Assembly: GCF_003711515.1 (NCBI RefSeq)
Contig: NW_021167092.1
Location: 425,073-489,072, forward strand
Reading direction: 5' to 3'
Length of the DNA stretch: 64,000 nt
Origin: Sodiomyces alkalinus F11
Taxonomy: Eukaryota; Ascomycota; Sordariomycetes; Glomerellales; Plectosphaerellaceae
Shown: one piece after another, positions 33,421 to 45,369 of the stretch
How positions within the stretch are numbered: position 1 is the first letter of the stretch
Layout of the letters: each line of letters starts with the position of its first letter
Translations under genes and position numbers: made by a program
The notes under the pieces: generated by a model
Told to the model about the DNA's origin: nothing
What the model saw: the letters and a program-made list of their open reading frames with translations, nothing else
Database searches by the model: none

Positions 33421-35450
33421 TACGACTCGATAAATCTAAGATAAACGCACTATTAGATATAGACGTAGCAGGAAACTTTATCTTACTAGTAGCCGTAAGT
33501 AAGTTCTTTATCCCCTAGGTTAGGAAACACCTAGAAGACGAGTACGAAATCACTCCGTATACGGGAAAGAATTAGTCCTAAGAAGAAGTTATTATTAGCT
33601 AGGAGACTATATACCTTTAGGTTAAAATCCAGAATAAGACTAGAATAATAAAGTTCGATATATACGATATAGGTTATAAGGACGTTATCCTTAATAAACT
33701 ATAGTTTAATAAGTAGAATCCTGATATAGACTAGAAGCTTAGCTAGCTCCGGTGGAGATTAGAGAGTAAGTAGGAGACTATAAAGGAAACCTTACCCGAT
33801 CCTGATATCCGTCGAAAATAGCAGAAAGACTTACCGACGAAGGAGCCTTAGGGAGACTTAGATAGCCGCTAAAAGTCAGGGACTAAGGCGAAGGAAGTAT
33901 AAAAGACTTTAAGATAGTAGTAACGGCACGATAACCGACACGTAATAAATATTATTAAAGGAATCTATTAGATTATCTAAGTAGAGAGAGGACTTATGAA
34001 AGGCGATTATAATAGACTCGCTAAGGTATTATTAGAATACCGTAAATACGGAAAGCTATTTACCGAAAATCTAAAGACTAGATTACCGAAATATCGATAT
34101 TACGATTACGAGATACCCCTTAAGGAAACGATACACCTAAAATTCTTTCTAATTTACGGGCTAGATTAAAAGGAATTAAGTGCCTTAGAAGAATATCTCG
34201 AAGAAATACTAGTAAAAGGCTATATTAGAGTATTATAATTACTAGTAGGATACCTGATTCTATTTATACTAAAGAAAAACGGTAAACTACGACTATATAT
34301 CGACTATCGATAACTTAACGATATAACTATTAAGAACCGTTACCCACTACTTTTTATCTCGGAGATATAAGATTAGTTAGTTAGAGTATAATAGTTTATA
34401 GCACTTAACTTAAAAGGAGCCTATAACTTAATTAGGATTAAGGAAGGAGAAGAATAGAAAATAGTATTCCGAATAAAGCGAGGATATTTCGAGTACCTTA
34501 TTATACCTTTTAGATTAACTAATACGCCGGTATCGTTCTAAACGCTTATTAACGATATCCTAAGAAAGTATCTAGACCACTTCGTTATAGTATACCTAGA
34601 CGATATCCTTATCTTCTCTAAAATACTCGAAGAATACCGATAATATGTTTATATAATCCTATAACTCCTATAAGACGCCGACCTATTAGTTAAACCAGAA
34701 AAAGTATAATTCTATACGTAAGAAGTTAACTTTTTAGGGTACACGATACGACCTAACGAAATCTATATAGATAAGGCGAAAATCTAATATATCTTTAAGT
34801 GGCTATAGCCGTAAAACGTTTATGATATTTAGTCTCTCCTCGGACTTATTAACTATTATCGACGATTTATTAAGGACTATAGTAAGATTACTATCCCCTT
34901 AACTAAAGTAACTAAAAAAGGACTAGACTTCGAATAGAATGAAAGAATAGAAGAAGTATTCTAAACCCTTAAAGGAAGGGTTACTAGCGAACCTATCTTA
35001 GTAATACTAAACCCCGAAAAAGAATACGAACTCGAAATAGACGTATCCGACTAGGCTCTAGGAGTATAACTCGGATAACGCGACGTAGAAGGGAGACTAT
35101 ATCCTATAGCCTTTATATCCAAAAGACTTAGTAAACTAGAACTTAACTATTAGATCCACGATAAAGAGCTAATAGCTATTATCGAAGCCTTTAAAGAATA
35201 AAGACCGTATCTATCAGGAATAAAATACCCGGTATAGGTCTACACGGATTATAAGAACCTCGTATAGTTTACCACTACTAAGGTCCTTAATAAATAATAG
35301 ATCCGATAAGTAGAATTCCTATCCGAATTTAACTTCTATATTTAATATATAAAAGGAAGCAAAAATAGTCGCGTAAACGTACTTAGCCGACTAGGGATAC
35401 CTAATAAATCACCTAAACTATAAGCTATACTCTAATAGAAAGGAGAAGCT
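33421..35450 (+). pseudogene. Gypsy 1 protease, reverse transcriptase and RNase H
   Basis: Protease-like NALLDIDVAGNFI at about 33,447-33,485 (family A-L-I-D-S-G-A-x-x-x-F-I, Ser/Gly changed by RIP). RT: KKNGKLRLYIDYRQLND near 34,272-34,323, PFRLTNTPVSFQ near 34,507-34,542, Y-L-D-D at 34,593-34,604 (intact), INYYRRFIKDYS near 34,848-34,885. RNase H: EIDVSDQALGVQL near 35,034-35,072, then ELNYQIHDKELIAI near 35,140-35,182. Same frame as gag. It would make the cDNA in an intact element. Confidence 0.9.
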
Positions 35451-36560
35451 CTTACCCTTAAAAATAAAGAAATAAATAGTATTAATAAGGTAATTAACAC
35501 TATGTTTAAAGAAGTATACGCCTTACTAATATATAGATATTAAGGAGTTTATAAAACCTACCGCCGATTACGATAATAATACGGCTATACAGGAACCAAA
35601 GAATAAATTAGGGACTTCGTTTATAACTACGATATTTACTTGAAAGTACAAAGCAGCCGATATAAACCTTACGGACTACTAAAGCTACTACTAGTAGTAG
35701 ACGGACTATAGAAATTAATTATAATAGACTTCGTAATAGGATTCCTAGTATCTAAAGACCTAGTAATAGGAACCGCCTACGATAGCGTATTCGTGATCGT
35801 CGACCGATTTATATAATACACTCTTTATATTCTATATATTAAAAACACTATAGCAGAAGAACTAGTAAGTATCTTTATTAACCGCCTAATCCGGGATTAT
35901 AGCGCGCCGAAAAATATTATCACGGATAGAGATAAACTCTTTACTAGTAACTTCTAGAAAGTAGTTATAAGCTAGCTAGGAACGAAATATAAGTATTCGA
36001 TAGCGTTTTACCCTATAACGGACGGATAAACCGAAATTATAAACTAAGTCCTAGAATAGTACCTATAATACTATATAGGGTACGAATAAAATAATTAGGT
36101 ATAATACCTACTACTTATATAGTTTTTATATAATAGCTTATTAAACGAGTTAATAAAGAAAACACCGTTTAAAGCAAACTACGGATACACCCCGATAGTA
36201 TTTAGAAAACCTTTAGAAGGACTAAACGCACTAAGAGCGATAAAAATAGTTAAAAGTATAAAAGAACTACACGAAGAACTACGAACCGACGTAGAGATAG
36301 TTAGAATACGAATAAGCAGATACGTAAATTAATTAAGGATTAAGGGACTAACCCTTCTAATAGGGGACCGCGTCTACCTTATTCGTAAAAATATTAAAAC
36401 ATAACGACTAAGCGATAAATTAGATTTTTAAAAATTAGGACTATTTAAAATCCTAGAGAAAAAATCAGATACGAATTTTATCCTATTACTACCTCCGATA
36501 ATAAGGATATATAATAATTTCTATATTTTACTACTTAAACTAGCACCGGAAAACGTAAAA
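35451..36560 (+). pseudogene. Gypsy 1 integrase
   Basis: Blocks in order: IIIDFVIGFLVS near 35,719-35,755 (first catalytic Asp), VDRFIQYTLY near 35,799, IITDRDKLFTSNF at about 35,917-35,956 (second Asp), FYPITDGQTEIINQVLEQYL at 36,007-36,066 (catalytic Glu region, P-Q-T-D-G-Q-T-E-x-x-N). It is followed by a GDRVYLIRKNIK-type GPY/F-like tail. The frame is continuous with RT. Confidence 0.9.
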
Positions 36561-36569
36561 ATAATATAA

Positions 36570-36740
36570 GATATAATCGTGGTAGATACTAGCGATATAT
36601 ACGAAGCAGAACGAATCCTCGATTATCGAGAGATACTAGACGGTACTAAATATTTTATAAAATGGAAAAACTACGACCACGGCGATAATACCTAGGAACC
36701 TAAAGAAAACCTAATCTATTATAAGTAACTCCTAAAGTAA
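36570..36740 (+). pseudogene. Gypsy 1 chromodomain
   Basis: From 36,600 the frame reads YEAERILDYREILDGTKYFI, then KWKNYDHGDNTQEPKENL; this is the chromodomain fold signature (Y-E-V-E-x-I-L-D ... Y-L-V-K-W-x-G-Y ... T-W-E-P-x-x-N-L), with Trp before EP now a stop. It places the element among chromoviruses that target heterochromatin. Confidence 0.9.
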
Positions 36741-36829
36741 TACCGATCAAACACTATTAGGACCTAGAACCAGACACCGCGGTCTACGTAGGATTAGTAT
36801 CCGAAAAGTCACTTATATCCTGTATTAGT

Positions 36830-37386
36830 ACTTAATTCTAATTAATTATATCTATAATACTAATAGCCTATATAGTAGCCACCACCTCTAACTCGGCCCG
36901 ACAGGCCTTTTCTTCCTCTTTCTCCACCTTCTTAAGCTCCTTTATATCGGTAAGGTCCTTACGAACTATTTTCACCCCTTTCTTCCGCAGTAAATAACGA
37001 GTTCGACGAAGGCGGGATAGGCGGGCGAGCGCCTTATAGAGTATCACCTCGGTCCGCTCCTCCTCCTATTAAAGGCGCTTTAACTCCTCGTTTATACGAC
37101 CCGCTAGGAAGACGAAAGAATAAGCGATAGGAGCTAAACGAGAGGGCGAGGGCAGGAGCGTACTAGAAGATATTAGGGTCCTAGCACTATTATAAGAACA
37201 ACCTAAGCGGAAGCACGCGTAGTAACGAGTAATATCGTCCAGAATAAAGCACGGCACGTTCTTAGAAGCATAACGGGTGTAAGGGATAACCTCGTAGCCC
37301 TGATGAGCGATAAGGGCAGAAACGGTTAATCGGTTTTCGGCGGAATAAGATTTAGGACGGGATAACTTCTAAACACGGTCGGGCAT
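36830..37386 (-). pseudogene. Antisense accessory gene of gypsy 1, Cys-rich with coiled coil
   Basis: Starts at an intact ATG (37,386-37,384) and runs leftward for about 175-185 codons, ending tail to tail with gag-pol. It encodes a basic start (MPDRV), P-C-T-R-C at 37,270-37,284 (both Cys now Tyr), another Cys, then C-x2-C-x4-C-x-C at 37,192-37,224 (C-A-C, G-C partly intact). A Ser/Pro-rich hinge (about 37,130-37,180) precedes a charged coiled coil (EEERTEVILYKALARLSRLR near 37,005-37,068 and KELKKVEKEEEK near 36,908-36,945). Only about four in-frame stops. The Cys layout recalls fungal Cys-rich domains such as DUF3716 or zinc clusters, but I cannot run the profile. The same position is used in gypsy 3 and gypsy 4. 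Confidence 0.65.
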
Positions 37387-37475
37387 AATAGTCAGTAATA
37401 AAAGAAGAAGAAAAAACCTAAGGAACACTAACTAGGGGAAGCGACCTACTTATACGACCGCTAGGATAGCGCTTA

Positions 37476-37490
37476 GAAGGAGGGGGGTAA
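37476..37490 (+). promoter_or_regulatory. Gypsy 1 polypurine tract
   Basis: GAAGGAGGGGGGTAA directly before the 3' LTR; primes plus-strand DNA synthesis. Confidence 0.8.
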
Positions 37491-38027
37491 TATTACGGCT
37501 AGCCGCCTAATATAGACTAAACCCACGGGTATAACTAGTATATATCCCCCGGGACGGCCCTAGACAAGGAATAACACAGGATAACTTAGGGAGTCACGTA
37601 TTAAATCACGTGTTACTAGGTATAAAGGTACTTAGTATACTATCTAGACGGCCTAGGGTTAATCACTCTGCCAGAGTAATCAGTAAATAATCGGTCACGA
37701 CCAGATCACTTAGATATAATAACTACGTAAGGAATAGTTATTATAGGTAAGAAGGCGCTATCACTATATATACTAGAGCATCCTAGGTCTTGCTTCTATT
37801 AGAGAATAAGATATCGATTAATCTAAGTCTTTACCTAGACTACTATTCTACGGTTAAACCTACCTTATAAAGAAGACGCCTAGTCTTTACGACGTAACTA
37901 CGACTAGACCACTACGAACGATAGTTACTGCTTTTTAGTTAATATCCTCTTCTTATTTAAACTAAAACCTCGACGCTAGTCCCCTATCATCCGCTATAAC
38001 TATGGAGGACCGGAAGCCGTCGTAATA
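37491..38027 (+). repeat. Gypsy 1 3' LTR, 537 bp
   Basis: Partner of 30,524-31,060 at a constant offset of 6,967. Starts TATTACG (RIP of TGTTACG). Confidence 0.95.
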
Positions 38028-38032
38028 CAAGC
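38028..38032. repeat. Target-site duplication of gypsy 1, right copy
   Basis: CAAGC, partner of 30,519-30,523. Gypsy 2 gag resumes here. Confidence 0.6.
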
Positions 38033-39400
38033 CCGCTTCGAACGCTCTTACTACCGCCGCCCCTAAGCGTTAATAGCCCCCTACTACCGCTAAAGACCTA
38101 ATTAAGCTACTATAAGCCTTAATAAGCTATAACCAAGAGAGTATTATCGCCGAGGTCGTTAAAGCCCTACCCCTTACCACTACTACATTAAGAGTACCCC
38201 TGAATCCCCTTACTACTAGAGCTCCCCGCTTTAGTGGTAAGTCCCTCTCCACGTTCCTTTAATAGTACGATAACTATACTAAGCTTAACCGCCTTAATAA
38301 AGCCGATAAGATCACCTACGTTAATCTATACACGGATATAGCTATTCGTCCCGCTATTAAACGCCTAGTTAGAGAGGTTTAAGCGGCTAAAAGTAGATAG
38401 TCTAATCTAGTCGAGAAGCTTATTAAAGAGTACTCTTATCTAGATCCTAACTACGAACTTAACTTCACTTATAAGGTTTATTAGCTTCGGGTAAAATATA
38501 AGACGTATAAGATTAATAGCGTTTATTAGGTTAGGGACTTATTATAGTAAATTACTATCTAGAAAGCTAAGGCTAAACGGGTTTAAGGCACTTTTATCGA
38601 GGAGTCTAAGCTTTACGGTATCGTCCTTACTATTCTATATAGGGATATCTATATATTTATCACTAATAAGCATAAGATTCGAGGTATTAATTTAAGAAAG
38701 ATAGTTAAGAGTTATAGCCTACTTTCGGACTTACTACGCGAGTAGTCTACGGTTATCTAGGAAGTAAAGGGTAAGCCTATAGATAGGGACGCTATACTAG
38801 GTATAGCTAAGTCTAATTAGCCTAATAGTACCGCTTTTTAGCCCACGATCTTAAGGCGGCCTACTATAGTCTAGGAGTCTATAGCCTCTTAATCGGATAT
38901 AGATAAGCTTACCGACCTCCTTAAGAAGTATACTATTTCTCTTATCTATAATAGAGCTAAAGGCGTTAAGGGTATTACTACCTAAGTGCTCGCCCTATCT
39001 AAGAGGATAGACACGGAAAAGGTCTAAGCCCTCCTCGCTATAAAGTCGGACCTAAAGAATGCCTTTTATACTATCCTTAAGCATGCCCCTTAGCCTATAA
39101 TAACTACTTTAGTGCACTTCAACGCCTCTAATTAGGCTAATAGTGCCGCTTACTAGCCTAATAACGCCCAGTATAGCGAAACGATCCACTACGGAGGACC
39201 CCGCCCTAGATATCATAACCGATATAACGATAACCGCCCGACTTAATAACACGATAACTGCCTAGGATAGTATAGAGGTGCCTAGAATAACGGCGAGCCC
39301 TTACTAGCTCGCTACTACTACTACGGCTAAGAAGGGTATCGGAGAGATAATTACCCTATCCTAATCCACGATAGCACCTATAACCCAGTTAAGTAATAGT
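38028..39400 (+). pseudogene. Gypsy 2 gag, C-terminal part
   Basis: The frame joins 30,523 after removal of one target-site copy. It contains RFSGKSLSTFL-QYDNYTKL (about 38,230-38,290), a capsid-like region (AIRPAIKRLVREV-AAKSR near 38,345-38,400) and EYSYLDPNYELNF (about 38,432-38,470). A Tyr/Gln/Asn-rich C-terminus follows (39,180-39,400). The frame stays the same for over 1 kb apart from TAA/TAG. Confidence 0.75.
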
Positions 39401-41209
39401 TCCCTAAGTATTTAGTAATAGATTAGACCGGTACCTGGGTAGTCTGCCTAAAGAGCGAGCTACGAGTTAACGAGTACTAGCTATACTAACGCCTTATACT
39501 ATATTAGCTAGCCACTAAGCTTTATAACCGATTTAAGGAGCTCGTAGACCTTCATATTAAGACCTTCTAGCCCGCTACCCTCCCCTATAAGACTAAAGAG
39601 ACTAATAGGCTTATAATTAAGTATATAGTTAAGTAGGTATAGAAGTAGTCGGCCGGTTAGAGTAGTTGGGCTAACTAAGCCACTTAAGCCTTAAGAGCCA
39701 CTAAGGTCACGGGATCTATTAATTTTATAACTACTAGAGTATATACGGCGTCTATATCTTACTATACTTTAACTGACCCCTAGGACCCTTTTCGTACTAC
39801 GAGAAGCGGGAGAATTAGTAAACCCACGCTAAAAGTAGCTGGTTCCCCTGATCAGCCTATTTAATAAACCCTATCGACTCTGGAAAGTTCTTAGAGGGTT
39901 ATAGAAATAGTTAACGACACCGATATAGAAGACGGACTAGCCCCTGATTCGACGGCCCCTATATCTAGACCTATTATTACCTTAACTATTACCCGGCCTG
40001 CCTCACGGGCCTTGGCTTAGAAGGATACCCATAATTTATTTAACTAGGAGGCTATTATAGAGAAGGTCCGCGAGAAGAGCCTAAAACACCTTTTAGAGAT
40101 AGAGGTTAAGGTTCTTATAGTTTACCTCCTCTTTACTAATAGGGCTATACTCGCGGATTATAAAGAGCTACTAAGATTAATCGGTAGCTAGGTAAAGCCT
40201 CGTAAAGTTATCCGCTTAACCCCTAGAAAGGCCTTTTTTATTAACCTCTTACCCCTTAGACCCGAACGCTCTATATAGTTTACGAATACTATGACCACGG
40301 CCCCTACGCCTAATAGTACCCTCTCTATCACGCCCGCCTTAATAATCAATAAACTAAAGCCCCCCACGGTTTATACGAAGTATATAACTCTACGGGTTAG
40401 CCTAACTAGGCGAATAGCTAAGTCCTGCCCCGCGGAGAATCGTTTTTACGTAGTTATTAATATAGGAGCTATCTTCAATACTATCCGGCTTAACCTTATA
40501 AAAAAGCTAGGATTATAGAGCTGTATCGGAAAAAGTAATATCACGATTAAAGGGATTAACGACATAGATAGGGTAAACTATATAAGCTATCCAGAAAAGC
40601 ACCTCTAGGTCGGGGACTAGTATAGGAAGGCCTATTTTATAGTGATTAAGGGGGTAGGACCTAGAATACTTCTTAGCCTGCTATTCTTACTTAATAATTA
40701 CGCCTCTTTTACCTATAAGAATAGATAGATCGATATAGACTTCGCTTACGGGGATACCCGTATTATTATCCTAGTCGCTAGTAGGGAATAGGTCGATAAC
40801 CGCCCTTATAGATAGAGCTAACCTAAGTTTAAAGAAGAAGAAAAGCGGTAAGAAAAGGAGGATATATTAGATCTAAGTATCGGATAGTAGGGGGAGGACA
40901 GCGTCCCTTATAGTTAGTCCGGGGCCGCTACCTTAATATCGAGTAATAATAGGATTAGCGGTTCGCCCGACTAAGGGGCGAAAAAGGCGGAAAGGAGGGG
41001 GATAATAGAGGATGAGAAGGAGAAGAAGAGCGATAACGATATTTTCTTTTATTTAGATAATAAGAACGCTACTACTTTAGTCGCCTTCCGGTTTACGGAG
41101 GAGGTAAAGCCCTTAACGCAGAGAATTTATATAGTCTTAAGGGCGGTACCACGAAATTAGGGCCGAGGATATAAGAGGTATATCGCGGAGGCTCCCTATA
41201 TAATAACTA
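39401..41209 (+). repeat. Duplicated block, copy 1 (gypsy 2 gag end and protease)
   Basis: Identical in every stretch I compared to 41,220-43,028 (offset 1,819). It encodes the end of gag and a protease block VVINIGAIFNTIRLNLIKKL at about 40,450-40,510, in which the catalytic D of D-x-G is Asn (40,459-40,461). An acidic Lys/Glu-rich end lies at 40,975-41,075. Confidence 0.9.
40270..40620 (+). pseudogene. Gypsy 2 aspartic protease
   Basis: The stop-free piece 40,291-40,518 is the protease start. FYVVINIGAIFNTIRLNL matches the retroviral-type aspartic protease V-x-I-D-S/I-G-A-x-x-N-x-I. It would cleave gag-pol. Asp to Asn inactivates it. The duplicate is at 42,110-42,337. Confidence 0.75.
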
Positions 41210-41219
41210 NNNNNNNNNN
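41210..41219. other. Assembly gap, ten Ns
   Basis: A run of ten N separating two identical blocks; a scaffold join of overlapping contig ends. Confidence 0.98.
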
Positions 41220-43028
41220 TCCCTAAGTATTTAGTAATAGATTAGACCGGTACCTGGGTAGTCTGCCTAAAGAGCGAGCTACGAGTTAACGAGTACTAGC
41301 TATACTAACGCCTTATACTATATTAGCTAGCCACTAAGCTTTATAACCGATTTAAGGAGCTCGTAGACCTTCATATTAAGACCTTCTAGCCCGCTACCCT
41401 CCCCTATAAGACTAAAGAGACTAATAGGCTTATAATTAAGTATATAGTTAAGTAGGTATAGAAGTAGTCGGCCGGTTAGAGTAGTTGGGCTAACTAAGCC
41501 ACTTAAGCCTTAAGAGCCACTAAGGTCACGGGATCTATTAATTTTATAACTACTAGAGTATATACGGCGTCTATATCTTACTATACTTTAACTGACCCCT
41601 AGGACCCTTTTCGTACTACGAGAAGCGGGAGAATTAGTAAACCCACGCTAAAAGTAGCTGGTTCCCCTGATCAGCCTATTTAATAAACCCTATCGACTCT
41701 GGAAAGTTCTTAGAGGGTTATAGAAATAGTTAACGACACCGATATAGAAGACGGACTAGCCCCTGATTCGACGGCCCCTATATCTAGACCTATTATTACC
41801 TTAACTATTACCCGGCCTGCCTCACGGGCCTTGGCTTAGAAGGATACCCATAATTTATTTAACTAGGAGGCTATTATAGAGAAGGTCCGCGAGAAGAGCC
41901 TAAAACACCTTTTAGAGATAGAGGTTAAGGTTCTTATAGTTTACCTCCTCTTTACTAATAGGGCTATACTCGCGGATTATAAAGAGCTACTAAGATTAAT
42001 CGGTAGCTAGGTAAAGCCTCGTAAAGTTATCCGCTTAACCCCTAGAAAGGCCTTTTTTATTAACCTCTTACCCCTTAGACCCGAACGCTCTATATAGTTT
42101 ACGAATACTATGACCACGGCCCCTACGCCTAATAGTACCCTCTCTATCACGCCCGCCTTAATAATCAATAAACTAAAGCCCCCCACGGTTTATACGAAGT
42201 ATATAACTCTACGGGTTAGCCTAACTAGGCGAATAGCTAAGTCCTGCCCCGCGGAGAATCGTTTTTACGTAGTTATTAATATAGGAGCTATCTTCAATAC
42301 TATCCGGCTTAACCTTATAAAAAAGCTAGGATTATAGAGCTGTATCGGAAAAAGTAATATCACGATTAAAGGGATTAACGACATAGATAGGGTAAACTAT
42401 ATAAGCTATCCAGAAAAGCACCTCTAGGTCGGGGACTAGTATAGGAAGGCCTATTTTATAGTGATTAAGGGGGTAGGACCTAGAATACTTCTTAGCCTGC
42501 TATTCTTACTTAATAATTACGCCTCTTTTACCTATAAGAATAGATAGATCGATATAGACTTCGCTTACGGGGATACCCGTATTATTATCCTAGTCGCTAG
42601 TAGGGAATAGGTCGATAACCGCCCTTATAGATAGAGCTAACCTAAGTTTAAAGAAGAAGAAAAGCGGTAAGAAAAGGAGGATATATTAGATCTAAGTATC
42701 GGATAGTAGGGGGAGGACAGCGTCCCTTATAGTTAGTCCGGGGCCGCTACCTTAATATCGAGTAATAATAGGATTAGCGGTTCGCCCGACTAAGGGGCGA
42801 AAAAGGCGGAAAGGAGGGGGATAATAGAGGATGAGAAGGAGAAGAAGAGCGATAACGATATTTTCTTTTATTTAGATAATAAGAACGCTACTACTTTAGT
42901 CGCCTTCCGGTTTACGGAGGAGGTAAAGCCCTTAACGCAGAGAATTTATATAGTCTTAAGGGCGGTACCACGAAATTAGGGCCGAGGATATAAGAGGTAT
43001 ATCGCGGAGGCTCCCTATATAATAACTA
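41220..43028 (+). repeat. Duplicated block, copy 2
   Basis: Same as 39,401-41,209. The pol frame continues from this copy into RT at 43,029 onward. Most likely the same genomic bases counted twice. Confidence 0.9.
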
Positions 43029-45010
43029 TAATTATATAATAATAACTAATTTATACTAACTACTTATCTTTTTCGACTTTTCTATACTACTATTAGCCTA
43101 ATTACCCTAATAGACTCTTAGTCTTATACTTTCGGAAGGACCGGATAACGTAGGATAATTCCTAGATAAGAGCGCTCGAGGCTCTAAAAAAGGAGGAGGA
43201 TAGTATTACTAGTATAGCTATAGTTACGACGAAAAGGCTATAACAGCCTAAGAGGAGGAAGTCCTAGGATCTTATTAAAGAAGTATACTATCCCCCTAAT
43301 CCCGGAGGCGTCTCTACTATATAAAAGCCTAAGGCTCTTAAGGTTTACCCTTATAACGATATTCCGTTTAATAGAAGTATCCCTAATAGAGACCCCTATT
43401 AGAAGAGGAATATCCTCGTAGAAATTAAAGAGGAAGACTAGGAATTAGAAGATAGGCGGTTTATTTACCTAATTATACCGAAGTTTTCTAAAATTACACT
43501 TTATTCGCGCCTTATACCCGAAAGACTTAACGCTATCCTAAAGACTATCGACTATTTAACCCCTAAGGAATAGGAGCTCCGGATAAAGGTCCTCCTAAAC
43601 CGCGAGGTAGCTATTATATAGGATTTAACTAAGTACGGTCGCCTTAACGAACGAGTAGCCCCTTTATAGAAGATTCGGGCGGTTCCTTATAAGGCGTGGT
43701 AGGCGAAGGGGATCCCTATCCCTAAGGCTCTAGAGTCTATAGTTATATAGATAATAAAGGACCGCCTTAAGAAAGGTCTAATCGAGAAGAGCCATATAGA
43801 CTATTATAACTCCTAGTTCCTAGGTAAGAAGAAGGACGGTAATATACGGCTTATTAACTCGGCTACTAAGATTAATATAGTAACCCTTTAAGATACCTTT
43901 ATACCGCCTAGGGCCGACGAGTTCTCTAAGGATTTCGCTATATATACGCTTATACCCTTTTAGATCTTTTCTCCGGCTACGATTAGGTTACCCTTAATAA
44001 GGAATCTCGAGATCTAATTACCTTTACGACTATTATTAGACTCTTTAGGATATATACCCTCCTTTAGGGGGCTACAAATTTAGTGGCCTAGTCTATACGT
44101 ATTATAACCCGTATCCTTTACGATCTTATTCCCTAGTATTATAGACCCTTTATTAACGATATCGTAGTAAAAGAACCGATAACTACCTATAAGGATACCC
44201 TAATTAGGCCTAGAATTCCCGTTTTATAGCCGAGTATATCGCTAATATCGATAAAATACTTCTTAATATAGAGCTAGCTAAAGGTATTATCGTAGGTATT
44301 AAAAGCTAGTAGTATTAGAAAATAGCTACTATTATAGGCTACGTCTACGGTATGAATAATCGTTCCCCTAAGTAAGCTAAGATCGCGAAGGTCCGAGAGT
44401 GGGAAAGGTATAATACGGTCTCTAATATTCGTTCGTTCCTTAGTCTCATTACCTTTTACCGAGTCTGGATTTATAAGTTCGCTATTATCGCTAGACCCCT
44501 AACCGACCTATTACGGAAGAATACTGCCTTTAAGTAGGAGGAGCCTTAATAACACGCTATAGACGCCCTTAAGAAAGCCCTTACTATTACCCCTACCCTA
44601 ATTACTATCTAGTATAGCGAAGGTATAGAAGTTATCTACGTTATTATCGACGCTAGTATTGATAGATAGGGTAAAATCCTGAGTTAGTACGTTAAGGATA
44701 AAAGAGCTATAGTATAATACGAAAGCGGTTATTAATCTCCTACGGAGAGGGTCTATAATACTAATAAGCTAAAGCTAAGGAGAGTCCTAAAGACCCTTTA
44801 GCGCCTATATAACTACTTTTATAGGGTTTACTTTATCCTCGAAACCAATACGTAAGCCCTCATATCCTAATTAAAAGGATCTATTACTAACCTCCCTAAT
44901 ACCCTAATTACCTAATAGCTCGCCTAGATCCGGCTCTTCGACTTCGATATTAAGTATATTAAAGGATCTAAGAATATTATAGCTAATAGACTCTCCCGGA
45001 TACCCAGAAT
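43029..45010 (+). pseudogene. Gypsy 2 reverse transcriptase and RNase H
   Basis: RT: LIEKSHIDYYNSQFLGKKKD at about 43,779-43,838 (family L-I-x-P-S-x-S-P-Y-x-S-P-x-x-x-V-K-K-K-D), DLFSGYDQ-like piece near 43,965-43,985, and F-I-N-D at 44,149-44,160 (F-I-D-D with the first catalytic Asp now Asn). RNase H: IIDASIDG near 44,645-44,670 and FDFDIKYIKGSKNIIADRLS at about 44,939-44,998 (the ADxLSR end). Frame changes occur near 43,940 and 44,200. It would copy the element RNA in an intact copy. Confidence 0.8.
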
Positions 45011-45369
45011 ACCCTTTAATTAGACTAATAACGATACCGAAAAGGATCTAAACGACTTCGTAAACGATAGAATCTTCCTCACGGAAGCCGAGAAGTAGTT
45101 CGACGACCCTACCTTAGCTCATAATATCCTCGATAAGAACCTTACCTAAAGTTAGTTTTCCCGATAAGTAGCCACCTTTTAAATAACCATTCGCGTGCCT
45201 AGAGAAATAGATCCTAAGGACGCCCGTAGAGCTAAAGATAGGGCTACCCGTGTATTCCTTAAGGATAAATCACTATAGACCCGAGTAATTAAGGCCGATT
45301 CGACCCCTAAACGCTGGATTAACGATATGGATACCTAGGTTAACCTAATTAGGAGAGCCTACGATAAAT

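Larger units (their letters stand above)
30524..38027 (+). mobile_element. Gypsy 1: complete Ty3/gypsy chromovirus nested in gypsy 2
   Basis: 7.5 kb, with 537-bp LTRs, a polypurine tract before the 3' LTR and a 5-bp target site. One continuous gag-pol frame starts at 31,101, with chromodomain and an antisense accessory gene before the 3' LTR. All key proteins are readable through RIP stops. Confidence 0.95.

Noticed and set aside
39401..43028. A genuine 1.8-kb tandem duplication inside gypsy 2
   Set aside because: The copies appear identical and are split by ten Ns; RIP would have diverged a real duplication. Treated as an assembly artefact.
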